Below, piece after piece: positions 23,113-34,240 of a DNA stretch of 64,000 nt (positions are counted from its first letter, which is position 1; each line of letters begins with the position of its first letter). The stretch is from the NCBI RefSeq assembly GCF_001625305.1, contig NW_017803998.1, positions 2,305,525-2,369,524 on the forward strand, given 5' to 3'. The notes under the pieces were generated by a model, which was given only the letters and a program-made list of their open reading frames with translations, made no database searches and was not told the DNA's origin. The DNA comes from Branchiostoma belcheri (taxonomy: Eukaryota; Chordata; Leptocardii; Amphioxiformes; Branchiostomatidae). Position numbers and translations under genes: made by a program.

Positions 23113-23552
23113 GTCGTGTGGCGCAGTCGGTCGTGTGGCGCAGTCGGTCGTGTGGCGCAGTCGGTAGCGCGTTCGGCTCACACCCCAGAGGTTGTGGGTT
23201 CGAACCCTGCCCATGTCACCGATCTTGTGCCCTTGGGAAAGGCACTTTACACGACTTTCCTCACTTCACTCAGGTGAAAATGAGTACCTAGCTTCGGTTA
23301 GGGACGTCCCTCGGATAGGACGTTAAATGGAGGTCCCGTGTTTGGGAGAGCCACACCCCATGCACGTTAAAGAACCCACTACACTTATCGAAAAGAGTAG
23401 GGGATCTTCCCGGTGTGAGTGGTCCAAAACTTACAGTCCGGTCTTACGCAGCTTGTACATGTGCGCACATGTACAAAACTGGTGTGTTACGCCTGAAGGC
23501 GGTTTACCGGTTATGCGAAACAAACAAACAAACAAACAAACAAACAAACAAA
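23113..23552 (+). mobile_element. tRNA-derived SINE with triplicated A-box unit
   Basis: The tRNA-like head contains three perfect 17-bp units (GTCGTGTGGCGCAGTCG at 23113, 23130 and 23147), then GTAGCGCGTTCGGCTC and a perfect B box GGTTCGAACC (23197-23206). A long body follows (GAAAGGCACTTTACACGAC, CAGGTGAAAATGAGTACC, GGAGGTCCCGTGTTTGGG), then ACGCCTGAAGGCGGTT and a (CAAA)n tail (about 23518-23552). The body resembles conserved SINE central domains described from lancelets and other animals; I name no specific family. Confidence 0.85.
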
Positions 23553-24334
23553 CAGTGGTCCTCTAGGGTTCTGCCCTCTTGTACCGGTAATGCATTGTTA
23601 GTCAAAGGGTATTTGAAAAATTCAGGAGGTACCATATGAAAGTGGAACCAAGCTATTGAAAAATTCAACGTCCAAAATTTTTATGTAGGAAGGCAGAATA
23701 CACTCCATATGTAATAAGAGAAAAGTGAACATTGGGAATACGAACTTAGAAAAGGATTGTATCATGAATGGAGCTTGCAGTTGTAACTTGAATGCACAAA
23801 CAAGTTAAAAGTAAAGACATAGGCCTAAGCCATTATAAGGCCTAGGAAAAAATGTTGTCTTTCCAGTTTCCTGACCAACCTTAGCAAAAACCCGCCGACC
23901 CTAGCCTTTTTTTTATCGACCGCTGGTAAGGCTATAAAATTTTTGATCTGACACCTGAATTTCAAGCCCTCAAAGGTCATTTAACCCATTTTCAGATCGT
24001 TTATTTTTTCTTCAGTAAATCGGGTGAAATATTTGTCTGCAAGAAACAGGTGGACGAGTCCATAAGACAGTCTCAATGTTTTGTTAAACTTTATTTGTCG
24101 GATTAGATTGACCGAAATCTATAAAAAAAAAACTAAAAACAAAAGAAAATCCCTACCTATCAACCCTAGTGCTTTCAGGACTGACACAGGAAACACAACA
24201 TTAATTTTACTACGCCTGACTGGTCTGCCTAACTCCAAGGTACTTGTAAACTACATATTTTCTGATGGCTTTTTACCGTACATGAGTGGAATTATATAAA
24301 CTCACGTCACGCCTGTTCCAGCAGGGTATATCAC

Positions 24335-24785
24335 CTGAATGCCAAGGACTTCAGAAGAGTTGTGTGGATGTACAACAGCAGGATTGAGCAACATGGGAGG
24401 ACATATGAGTAGGGATTTACTGATGTTGAAGCAGCGCACAAAATGGACGAATCAATCAACTGTGTATTACTACAGAACCAACAAAGTCAGGGACGTTTGC
24501 ATGGCATGTGGGCAAATGTAACTTCAGTAGTCAAATGTCGACGACTAAGCTTGGCCGGTCATGTAATACGTAGTGAAGAACCAGCCAGTAGGCTTCTACT
24601 CTGGAACCCTGATACCTGTAAGAGAAGAGTTGGACGCCCAAACATAACAGTTAAGAAACTTATTGAAACTGAAACTGGCTTGGAGGGACATGAACTTTTC
24701 TCAGTGATGTATGACAGACAGTTGTGGCGAACTAACTTTGTATGCTCCACCTCTACGGAGGATGAATGATGATGATGATGATGTG
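24335..24785 (+). mobile_element. LINE reverse-transcriptase C-terminal fragment
   Basis: The frame contains RRLSLAGHVIRSEEPASRLL, then KRRVGRPNITVKKLIETETG and DRQLWRTNFVCST, the typical post-RT tail of many animal non-LTR elements (RRLRWAGHVxR, GRPxxxW). It ends in a GATGATGATGATGATG tail, as is common for such elements. An in-frame stop near 24408 breaks the upstream part. A diverged copy of 24340-24440 lies at about 25272-25405. Confidence 0.75.
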
Positions 24786-25271
24786 GGCAAAGCCTTGGAA
24801 TAAAAGACACAACACGAAATGAACCATCACAAGCACGACAACGGCAAAGCTGGGATTTTGCAACCCTACCATTTACAAACAAAATGCATAAAATACATCT
24901 ATCCCCATTGCTTGTAGGCCGAGGTGAAAAATAAATGGTTCTTGAGAGCTTTCTGCAATCACATTCGTCATGGGTTGTTATACAATTTTGATGTTTTAGG
25001 ATTTTCTGTGACAGAACCAACCACTGGTGAGGATCTAAAACACCATTTCAGTAACAAGACAGTTGATATTTTATTGAACATACCAAGCATGCCCTCAGTT
25101 TGCAACTAAACGACCAGCTCTTACCCGGATAGCAGCAGCACCAAAATCAGCACCATGGACAGGGACATGTTTCTAACTTCTCTTTCAGGAGAAAACTGTT
25201 ACAGCTGACTCAGGACTATCCTGTTTCTTTTTACTGTTCATGATAGGCAATGAATACCCCCACGTTGTGAA

Positions 25272-25405
25272 AATCTGTATACTCCAATGTCAAGGACCTT
25301 TACAGAGCTTTGTGGACAGGAGGATGGAGTGATATGGGACGTAGAAATGGACAGTTTATTGATTTTCAAACAGCACACAATAGGGACAAATTAATCAACA
25401 AATTA
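25272..25405 (+). mobile_element. Second fragment related to the 24335 LINE
   Basis: AATGTCAAGGACCTTTACAG, GGATGGAGTGATATGGGACG and CAGCACACAATAGGGACAAA align with 24340-24440 in the same orientation, at clearly lower identity. Short and broken. Confidence 0.5.
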
Positions 25406-26240
25406 CAGGGGTTATAGACCATTCTGACTTCAGGAAATGTCTGTTATGTGCAAGCAAAACTACATTTGTGTATAGGAGGGCTTGAAATCCTTTTTATGGC
25501 ATACCTTCACTGGTGTAGGTACATTGTAAATTACCTGCACTGGACAAGTTTTACCTGGCAACAGACATCTTTGCCCATCTTCAGAATGTTGACCACTGTC
25601 AGAGGGCAACAATTACTTTTTCTTCCAAAATCAGGTGAAAAATAATGCGCATGCTGATGTCATCCATACAAATTACTTGCTGTGGCCTTATTCTCTTTTC
25701 CCAGAACAATGTCTGTACTGCACAGATATAACATAGGCTCTTGATTCCATAGCCTACTAATATAGTTTGCAAGACAAGACTCTATGGCCATAGAGACAAG
25801 CCTGTTTCTCCCATGACCATTCTGTAGGCTGGCTAAAATGCATCATAACCAAGGGGGAGATAATACTTCTCAGATCCACTAATCCCCAGTAATCCTGCCA
25901 TGTATCTAACAGTAACGTGAGTGCCATAGCTTAGGGGGAGATACAGCAGCTTGGAGATTTATGTTGGACAAGACATATTTCGTCTGCTTGACGTCTGGGC
26001 AGGATTTTCGCTATGAGAAATGGCCAGATGAAATGCCATGCTTCAAAAATGATGTACATTATGCTGAGTTGGCTTCAAAAGCCAATAAATTTGTCACCAT
26101 ATGCAAATAATAATCTGCATGTATCAATATTTGTCCCTACCTAATTCGTTACATTTTACGACAGGACTTTCCCATTGTTTAATGTTATTGATTTTTGGAG
26201 TCTTCAGAACAATAGACTGGTCCAGAATGTCCATCACAAT

Positions 26241-26383
26241 CAGCAGTTTGACCAATGAGAGAACAACAATTAGCAGTTTGACCAATGAGAGAACAACAAT
26301 TAGCAGTTTGACCAATGAGAGAACAACAATCAGCAGTTTGACCAATGAGAGAACAACAATCAGCAGTTTGACCAATGAGAGAG
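26241..26383. repeat. 30-bp tandem repeat, about 4.8 copies
   Basis: Four full units and one partial of CAGCAGTTTGACCAATGAGA plus GAACAACAAT. Each unit carries an inverted or direct CCAAT pentamer. The reverse complement of the unit and its left flank recurs once near 27350-27430 (CATTGGCTGACCTACTAATT, GTGATGGACAGTCAGGATTG), so the array grew from a dispersed repeat. Period divisible by three explains the open frames on both strands. Confidence 0.95.
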
Positions 26384-26497
26384 TGGCTGCATGTATTTCA
26401 AATATTTCCCTTTGTATGTTTCATTTTAAATTTCTACACTTTGACAGAGGTGAACTATCCCCTTTTTTTGTCAGGAATATTGTCCCCCCTCCCCACT

Positions 26498-26870
26498 TTA
26501 AAGGCATCCGATGAGATTTCAGGTTGCCAAACTGGATTTCCAAGTCAATTTTCGGGTCATTATATTAATGTAGTAAGTAGCTTCAACCCTATTCCTTAGC
26601 ATACTGATGTCTGTGAGGCAAAAATGTGATGCTGCTGACAGAAAACAGTTGCTTGTTTTGTATGGAAGGCTGGTTCTAGCTATTTATGGGTGGTACCCAA
26701 AAATAAAGAGACTCTTCACATACCGGTAGTTTGTTTTGGGGTTACTTCAAACGCTTCAAGGGTATAAAATGATGACAAAGAGGTGGTAACAAATAGCAGT
26801 AAATGTCAATATCAGACAGATTTTATATTTTTTTGTTTTGCCACCCTAAAATTGCATTGGATGCCTTTAA
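26498..26870 (+). mobile_element. TTTAAAGGCATCC-ended MITE, copy 1
   Basis: Begins TTTAAAGGCATCCGATG and ends CATTGGATGCCTTTAA, 373 bases, no coding capacity. Internal landmarks: GGTGGTACCCAAAAATAAAG, CAGTAAATGTCAATATCAGA, TTTTGCCACCCTAAAATTGC. Other copies at 31001, 42659, 49061 and a deleted one at 28935. Superfamily not assigned. Confidence 0.8.
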
Positions 26871-26886
26871 GAAACATGACTTATAT

Positions 26887-26904
26887 GTAACGTTATAACG
26901 TTAC
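26887..26904. repeat. 18-bp perfect palindrome
   Basis: GTAACGTTATAACGTTAC, 17 bases beyond the right end of the MITE at 26498. Confidence 0.9.
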
Positions 26905-27616
26905 CCATCAAATCAATAGGTAGCCCTTGGGTCACCCTGGGTGAATGGCTTCAGTGCGGTCTGGCCAATACCAACAGCCCAGTATAATACACACACAGCC
27001 AATGGGGGATAAATGATGACCTGTTATGCAATGTTCCAAGGACAGACCCTCATCTAATTTGGGACTTCAGTAATTGCGTTGACTTGTGGTCAATTGGACA
27101 AAGCAACATGTCCTATTCTTCTCGTGTGTGTTCATTTGAAGTACTGCATTTCTTCAACAAATTATAATCATTTGACTTCTCATTATACCATACATTTTGA
27201 AATGTTTGCAGTGTTTTTAACAAAAAATAACATCAAACTTATATTGCTTTGTCTTTGCTTTAAATTTATAGGATAGACAAATCCTATAGCCCCGACCATT
27301 TGTGTTAAAAGGTAGAAATATCAAAATTTTGCCAATATTTGCAGCCATTCTCTCATTGGTCGAACCAAAATTTGCCATGCTATCATTGGCTGACCTACTA
27401 ATTGTGATGGACAGTCAGGATTGGTCTATTGTTACTAAATACACTGTTACAAGCAGATGTTGGGGGGGGCAACATCTTTCTTTTCCAGAATAAGAGAGGT
27501 AGGAAAACATACTTAGACATCTGCTCGATGATTAACTAATAACTGTTTTAACAGTAAACTCAAAGATATATGTACTGCAAACTCTTCATTTTCACTTTGC
27601 CACAAACTTGACTTTA

Positions 27617-27993
27617 GGCCACACCAATTTAATTTGTTGGTTCTCGTATTCGCCTCTTCATTTTTTTCTGATTTGCAAAAAAAAAAAAAAAAGATTCTGG
27701 TTCTGAATCAACTCAAAAATGCTCATATTTTGCCCCAAACAGTTGTGGAAAGTCCTTTTCTTCCTAGTTGTTACAGTTTTCCCATCTATCATTGCAGTGG
27801 TTTGATTAAAAGTTCAAAATTCAATGTTTTAACTTTAACCTGGCCTTTTATATTGACTTCATGGCTCATTTTGTAGCATTTAAACCTATAATAGGATGCC
27901 TAGACCTGTTTTTATTTTTATTTTTTTTCCGCCCTGTTGCTTCATATTTTTTCTGAATAAATCCGAGAACCAACAAATTAAATTGGTGTGGCC
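27617..27993 (+). mobile_element. PIF/Harbinger-like MITE, copy C
   Basis: Full copy, 377 bases, terminal inverted repeats of about 38 bases starting GGCCACACCAATTTAATTTG, flanked by TTA at 27614-27616 and 27994-27996. Very similar to copy E (60457-60831). Confidence 0.92.
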
Positions 27994-28466
27994 TTAGTTT
28001 GAATTGAATGAAACATATTCCAACACCTCTCAACAGTCATGTCTGCATATTACACATGGATGACTTTGAACAAGTTCAAGGCAACATCGGACGTCTGGGC
28101 AGGTAAATTCAAAGCCTTCCAAAACTCTGTCCGAAGTTCAATGGCACGCACGCAATACTGATGCTATCTGTTTGGCAATAACTCAAGTAATCCAAGCAAG
28201 GAAAGTGTCACCAAAGGGCAGGTACAGTAATCTAGTTATTTCTCATGTCAAGAAAGCCTCGTCCAAATCTCAGATCTTTTATATTATTCGTGTCTTCGTT
28301 ATTACGTTTCTTACTCCATCCTTTTCTGGGCCCTCAGGCTCTTTGGGCGCCAGGAAGAAACTCAATCCGGATTCTCCTTTTACCTTGACATTCAGACTAA
28401 TTAGAATCAATTAGTTGGATTACACACTGCATTCCTTGTCATTACTAGCACATCCTACACCACTTA

Positions 28467-28667
28467 GGCTCAATTTACACAGAGCAAAAATACCATTTCT
28501 CCTGCGTCAAACGATGGGCGCACTATGCGGCGCACGGTGTGCCACAGATTTTTTAAAGTGTGCAAACAAGTCCACCACTGGCGCCGTGCAGCAATGCTAA
28601 AAAAAATCTGTCGCGCACGTCATTTGATGCATGAGAAATTATAGTTTTGCCCCGTGTAAATTGGGCC
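28467..28667. mobile_element. Second TTA-flanked MITE
   Basis: Left end GGCTCAATTTACACAGAGCA, right end the inverse of GGCCCAATTTACACGGGGCA; about 50 bases of imperfect terminal repeat in a 201-base element, flanked by TTA at 28464-28466 and 28668-28670. The GC-rich middle (GCGCACTATGCGGCGCACGG) differs from the surroundings. The TTA duplication suggests PIF/Harbinger. Confidence 0.8.
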
Positions 28668-28934
28668 TTACAATTAGGCTAGCAATGTTGGGCGTGTGTG
28701 CTATGGTATGCATCACATCCTTGGAAGCTTGGACTGTTGCCCATGCATATTCTGTCATGTCGAGTTGTATACAGTAACTGTAGTAGACAGTCTGAATAAA
28801 CTGGAGCTATAAAGTTACATAAAAAAGTTTCAATATACACTCAATAGAAACACAAGTAGTGTCCACCTTTGCTGAAGGACCAATTTGCCACTGTGGCCCC
28901 TTTTTGGTTAAATTTTTTTAGATACACCCAAACA

Positions 28935-29108
28935 ATATGGCACCCCATGCAATCTCATGGTGGCAAAACAAACAATATTTTGGACGAAGAATCTGTCTGA
29001 TACGGGACAGAGTTGATTCAAGTTACTACATGAAGACCAAATGACCGGAAAATTGACTTTGAAAATCCAGCTTTGCCACCCCGAAATTGCATTGGATGCA
29101 TTTAAGTA
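28935..29108 (-). mobile_element. TTTAAAGGCATCC-ended MITE, internally deleted copy
   Basis: Both ends are recognisable in reverse orientation (CCACCCCGAAATTGCATTGG at the right, GGCACCCCATGCAATCTCAT at the left) but only about 170 bases remain between them. Confidence 0.65.
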
Positions 29109-29334
29109 TCCTGTCTATAGTGGTCAAATGTCTTCAGGTCCCTTGAGTAGTAGGCACTGTGGAGACAGGTTAAAAGGTATGGAAACGTGATGATTGATAC
29201 CCATATCAGTCTGCATTAACACGATTATGTCACTTATTACATAGCTTAAAACAAAGCCATGATCCCATTCTGTCACAGAATAATGTTTCAAGCATGAGAA
29301 CATTCAGTAACAAACAGAGACTGAACAATGTCAT

Positions 29335-29522
29335 ACCACTCTGCTATACCAACAGACAGAAAACTCTCTCTCCCATAATGTACCTTATAAGCCTGCTGAA
29401 CAAGGGAAATTACTTTGTACATGTAAACTGAGAATGGACATTCTGTTGTTTTAAACATTTTGAGAATATTACATGTAAATATGAACTGAAATATGACTAG
29501 TCACAATAAAGATTTCCAGAAA
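29335..29522 (+). mobile_element. LINE 3' end
   Basis: Reads IPLCYTNRQKTLSPIMYLIS then LLNKGNYFVHVN and a stop, related to the C-terminus at 3556, followed by a short 3'UTR ending in AATAAAG and CCAGAAAAAA at about 29522. Confidence 0.6.
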
Positions 29523-29639
29523 AAAACATGCATGTGCCAAAAGTACCAACTTGAAAATGACAGCTGATGATACCTTTCAAACCAAATCAAGTGCAAAACA
29601 TTTGGTGACACAGGAAACACTTCGTATGCACGTCCCATC

Positions 29640-30760
29640 CGAACCATAGACTCCACTCTGTATCAATCAACTGGGAAGACAAGACATGGGAAATACTTTT
29701 TCACAGCGCTAGCTGACGAAAATGAGTTCTGCAACAGCATCAAAACGAAAAAGTACTCCGTCAGCGTCAACCATTCAAGAAGCCGTCTCTCGAGCCAGTG
29801 AACGCCGTGCCCCTTCATTGAAGTTGCTGGAGTTGGTTTGCAACGGATGATAGAGAGAAATCAGGGTGGAACTGTAGCGGCCATTAGCGCCGAGACAAAT
29901 GCATTCTCCTACCAATTGAAATGCGTCGAAAATGCACTTTCGGGCAATGGAATGAGGGACTGGAAAGCATCCCGAGGCTTTGTGATACATGAGAGGCATT
30001 ATGTACTGCAACAGCTATTTGCAAGAGCTCTAACAGTGTATGGCTTTTACTTTAACCCTTGAAAGACTGTAATAACTCTTTAACGCCGCCATACAGGTAT
30101 GTCTGATGTAGTACCGTCCTTTGTAAGCCAACAGCCAGCATTACTTTTATCATCAACACTTCACAGATGTATGTTCCTTATAGAATATATTAGCGTCTCA
30201 CAATCACCAGCATAGAGCGTCCAAAACTTATGACTTGTATGTGAAACTGGAAGTGGATGAATGGGAAACTAGTGTCCTCTGTACCGTGCCTGGTGCTGAT
30301 TCCAAGTCTATTTGTTACTCACTGAAAGGGGGGCTCGCAGGCCAACTGAAGTGAAATATTACCCAAGTGCTGATGGACCTATAAAAAGCAAAATGCAATT
30401 GTGATAGCGCGGACCCGATGGGTGCCATCGTCCTAATGTGCCGGGTGGTATTACTGCGGACAATTCTGCCCGCGCCTTGTGCGCGCCCAATTTATGATGC
30501 CTGACCTTTTGGTGTACAAGGTGCACCCCGCGATAAAGGGTAGGAATAACGGCCAGGTGTGAGGGGCGCTCATGCATACTAATGACGCCATCTCGGCGAG
30601 ATTGCAGAAGTGATGTGGGGTGGGGGGATATGTCTTTTGTTACGGTGCCCGGCGTGTAGCCTGGCTGTTGGGTGTTTGACCCGAGGACCATGTTACTCAC
30701 CCATATACTCTATCTTCACCATCTAACTGTATAGGCTGGCAATGGGGCTATGTAGAGGGT
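29640..30760. other. Non-repetitive, CpG-containing stretch
   Basis: About 1.1 kb that matches no other repeat in the window and is more GC-rich around 30410-30670. Open frames of 74-113 codons exist but show no domain I recognise and no convincing splice context. Could be single-copy regulatory sequence or a cryptic exon; I cannot tell. Confidence 0.3.
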
Positions 30761-31000
30761 CGTGTGTGTTTGAGGGACAAAAAAGAGATTTCAGAGTGGA
30801 TCTCCCATGCAAAATGTACAAAATGTCAACTTTTCAACAGTTCTGATTTGAACATTAAGGGTGGTTCTCTGAAACATAATTACCACCTATTCAGTAATTA
30901 TGATTAGAACATGCAAAATTATCTTCACGTTGCAGCATATCACTGTAATGATAAAATTACATCTAAAATTAGAACAAGTTCCTATACATTTGTATTCCAA

Positions 31001-31317
31001 ATGCACCCAGAGAAATTTCTGGGCAGTAAAGCTGGATTTTCAAAATCATTTTTTTAAGGTGGTAAGTTTAATCAACCCTGTCCCATAGCATACTGATATC
31101 TGTAAGGCAAAAATGCAATATTGCTGACAGAAAACGGCTCTCTTTATTCATTGGTGGTACAACAAAAACCTTGTTTTTGGGCTATTTCAAATATCTTGAG
31201 TATAAAATAATGCCAAAAATGTGCTAAGAAATGGCAGTAAATGTCAATATCTGTTTCCTCATCCAGATTCTGAACATTTTTTGCTTTGCCACCCTGAAAA
31301 TTGCATTGAATGCCTTT
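31001..31317 (+). mobile_element. TTTAAAGGCATCC-ended MITE, copy 2
   Basis: Begins at a degraded end (ATGCACCCAGAGAAATTTCT) and ends ATTGCATTGAATGCCTTTG, with the family landmarks CTGACAGAAAACGGCTCTC and ATGGCAGTAAATGTCAATAT. Only about 12 bases separate it from PIF-like copy D. Confidence 0.75.
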
Positions 31318-31331
31318 GTGGACTGCTATTA

Positions 31332-31699
31332 GGCCACACCAATTTAATTTCTTGGTTAACGGATTCGCCGCTTCATTTTTTGCTGATTTGCAAATAAAAA
31401 AAAAATTCAGAATCAAATGCAAAATGCTCATATTTTGCCCTGAACAGTTGAAAACTGTCCTTTTCTTACTACTTGTTACAGTCATTCCATCTTTCAATGC
31501 AGTGGTATCATTAAAAGTTCAAAATTCATTGTTTAAATTTTGAACCAGCCTGGTGTGTTGACTTAATGGCTCCTATTGTACCATTTTGGGCCATAATAGG
31601 ATGCCTAGGCCTGTTTTTATTTTTATTTTTTTTTTCGCCCGCTCGCTCCATTATTTTTCTAGAAAAATCCGTTAACCAAGAAATTAAATTGGTGTGGCC
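31332..31699 (+). mobile_element. PIF/Harbinger-like MITE, copy D
   Basis: Full copy, 368 bases, with TTA at 31329-31331 and 31700-31702. Ends vary slightly (TTTCTTGGTTAACGGATTCG versus the consensus TTGTTGGTTCTCGGATTCG), with matching changes in both arms. Confidence 0.9.
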
Positions 31700-33289
31700 T
31701 TAGAAATGATTGCTTTATCAGAAGATTACATAATAGAATGATGTGTGAGGTTGAAATAATAAGTCCCATAAGATCCGTAACTTTGAAGTTGGAGCAGAGA
31801 ACACAGTTTTTAATGATGTTATGTATCATCAGCGATCACCTAACATCCAATATCTTGCTCGTCAAACTAAAACACATGAAGTCACGACGCTGAGGAAATA
31901 TGCAGTAACGATGCTATCAGTTTTAATTGTACCACCTTTGACAAGTTGACACGCCGTGCCCCAACTGTATTTGTCAAAGTTTCCTCTACCTAAGTATTGA
32001 GATTCAATACTGGTACAAAGTAGAGGTATAACTATAAAGAAATGTAAAAAAGGTGTTATGTAGAACTACAAGCGAGGTAAGTGGCATACCTCACACTTGA
32101 TCCACACACTAAACGTGACATCAAAATTGTGCCCAAGTGCAAGTACATGTAGGCCAAGCTAGGATCCTTCAGTTGGTAGTTTGATCAAAAGATGCAAGCT
32201 GGCGTTATGCCAATGTCAGAGGTCAATGACCTGCTTGCTCAGTGCCCCCCTCCCAGCATCACTTCATAGCCACAATAGCCACACCCATAAGTACATGTAA
32301 ATTGCAGTGTTGGACTACATTTTGTATATGATTAACAAGTTTAACATTAATTGATCAAGAACTAATTATAAAATAATCTATGGTATTGACTTAATAAGTA
32401 TTACTAATGGCTTAATTTTTTGGCAAGACAAAGGAAAAGAAACAAATTAAGTAAGAAGAATAACACACAAATCCATCCTTATTTAAATGTACCCTTTCTA
32501 AGTCATTAATTTCTATTAACATAAGCATTCTTAATCTCTACTTTATGTATTACAATTTTGTAATGTCTTTTGAATAATTTACAACAACCATTATGTCTAA
32601 TTAATGTCGATAAGAATGTAAGAAACATAAATCTTCATTTAAACATCGTTTTTCAATTCATTCTATAGAAAACAGAATACATAAGGGGGATGGCCCTTTC
32701 CAAATGGCATTTGAAATAATACAAGAACTTTATTGACACAACAAAAGTACAGCGACTTTCGTAAGGTCTAAGACATGTAGATATATATACAAATAAACAT
32801 GGGTACAATGATGAAAATATCCTACGTATAGAACAATAGATGGGTCAACTAATACTACTTGTTCTAAGGTTTAAACATTCTTTGATATATTTAGTTTGTT
32901 GCTATATAATGTATTTTGTGCCTGGAGCGAAGATTACAGAATGATAGATCCAGATTACAGTAGGCTCTCGCTGCCAGCCTAGAACTGTCTGTTTATTGGA
33001 TTTGTGACAGTGATAGCGTGTTGGAGGATCTGGCTGCTGTACTCAGCGAAATGACATGCGCATACTAATGAGCTTTCTCCGAAATCTTGTTATCAAATCA
33101 GGTTTAGCTCTTCAATTGTTCTATTTCAGACGCACACTAATTTTACGGATGATCTCTGATCCTCTGGACTGAAGATCTAATCCAGTACAAATGTGGAAAA
33201 AATTCAGCTTGGTCAGAAAGTAATATATACACGTATATAAATTATATGTTCTATTTCTAGGGACAATAACTATATCTCTAAAACATCAC

Positions 33290-34240
33290 AGACATTTTTA
33301 TGAAGAATTCAAGTTGATTTAAGGAGTGAGTAGCCCTTAGTCTAGGAAAAATTTTACAAAATACTATGCTTACACTCTTTTCAAGACTCAGTTACTTGAC
33401 AATATGCTGTCCTTATAATGGTAGTTTTATGAAGAATTCAACAATTTTTCTTGACCGTGGGTTTTGTAGAAGAACACTAAAAAATATTTGCAGTTTCTTG
33501 ATGATAATCTGACATACTTATGACTGTTTTATGAAGAATCCAAGTATTCCTTTTGACTATGGGTTCAAAGCAGGACATGTATGTGCTATCTTTATTCAAA
33601 TTTGTGACAGTTTCTTGACAAAACTCTGGCATTTTATGGCAGTTTTATGAAGAATTTGAGTATTCTTCTTGACTGAGTTTAAAGGAGGACATTTGACAAA
33701 ATATGTGCTATCTTTATTAACAGTTTCTTGACAGTACGTTGACATTTTATGGCGGTTTTATGAAGAATTCATTACAAGTGTTTTCTTGATTGCAGACCTG
33801 TTGTGCTGTCTTTATTGACAGTTTCTTGACAATACGTTGACATTTTATGGCGGTTTTATGAAGAATTCCTTCAGTCAGGTGTTTTCTTGACTTCAGGTCT
33901 GTAGAGGGAATTTTCAGATAATAGTGTGCTATCTTTATTGACAGTTTCTTGATAATACGTTGACATTTTATGGCGGTTTTATGAAGAATTCATTGCAAGT
34001 GTTTTCTTGATTGCAGATTTGTAGTTAAGGACTTTTCAGAAAATATTGTGCTGTCTTTATTGACAGTTTCTTGACAGTACCTTGACATTTTATGGCAGTT
34101 TTATGAAGAATTCATTACAAGTGTTTTCTTGACTGCGGATTTGAAGACTGAAGGACTTTTCAGAAAATAGTGTGCTGTCTTTATTGACAGTTTCTTGACA
34201 CTACGTTGACGTTTTATGGCGGTTTTATGAAGAACTCACT
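33290..34240. repeat. About 115-bp satellite, nine copies
   Basis: TTTTATGAAGAATTC recurs at 33298, 33424, 33527, 33644, 33756, 33854, 33977, 34099 and 34223. Each unit also has TTTATTGACAGTTTCTTGAC, ACGTTGACATTTTATGGCGG and GTGTTTTCTTGACTGCAG. Left copies are more diverged than right ones, so the array seems to have grown at its right side. Confidence 0.95.

Noticed and set aside
23140-23215. Genuine tRNA gene
   Set aside because: A and B boxes are present but the tRNA-like part runs into a conserved SINE body and a CAAA tail, and similar heads occur elsewhere in the window.
24559-25020. 153-codon minus-strand frame
   Set aside because: Antisense shadow of the LINE C-terminus at 24443-24769, whose plus frame has clear reverse-transcriptase-tail motifs.
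30359-30700. 113-codon minus-strand frame in GC-rich sequence
   Set aside because: High GC alone lengthens frames; no domain or homology I can recognise.
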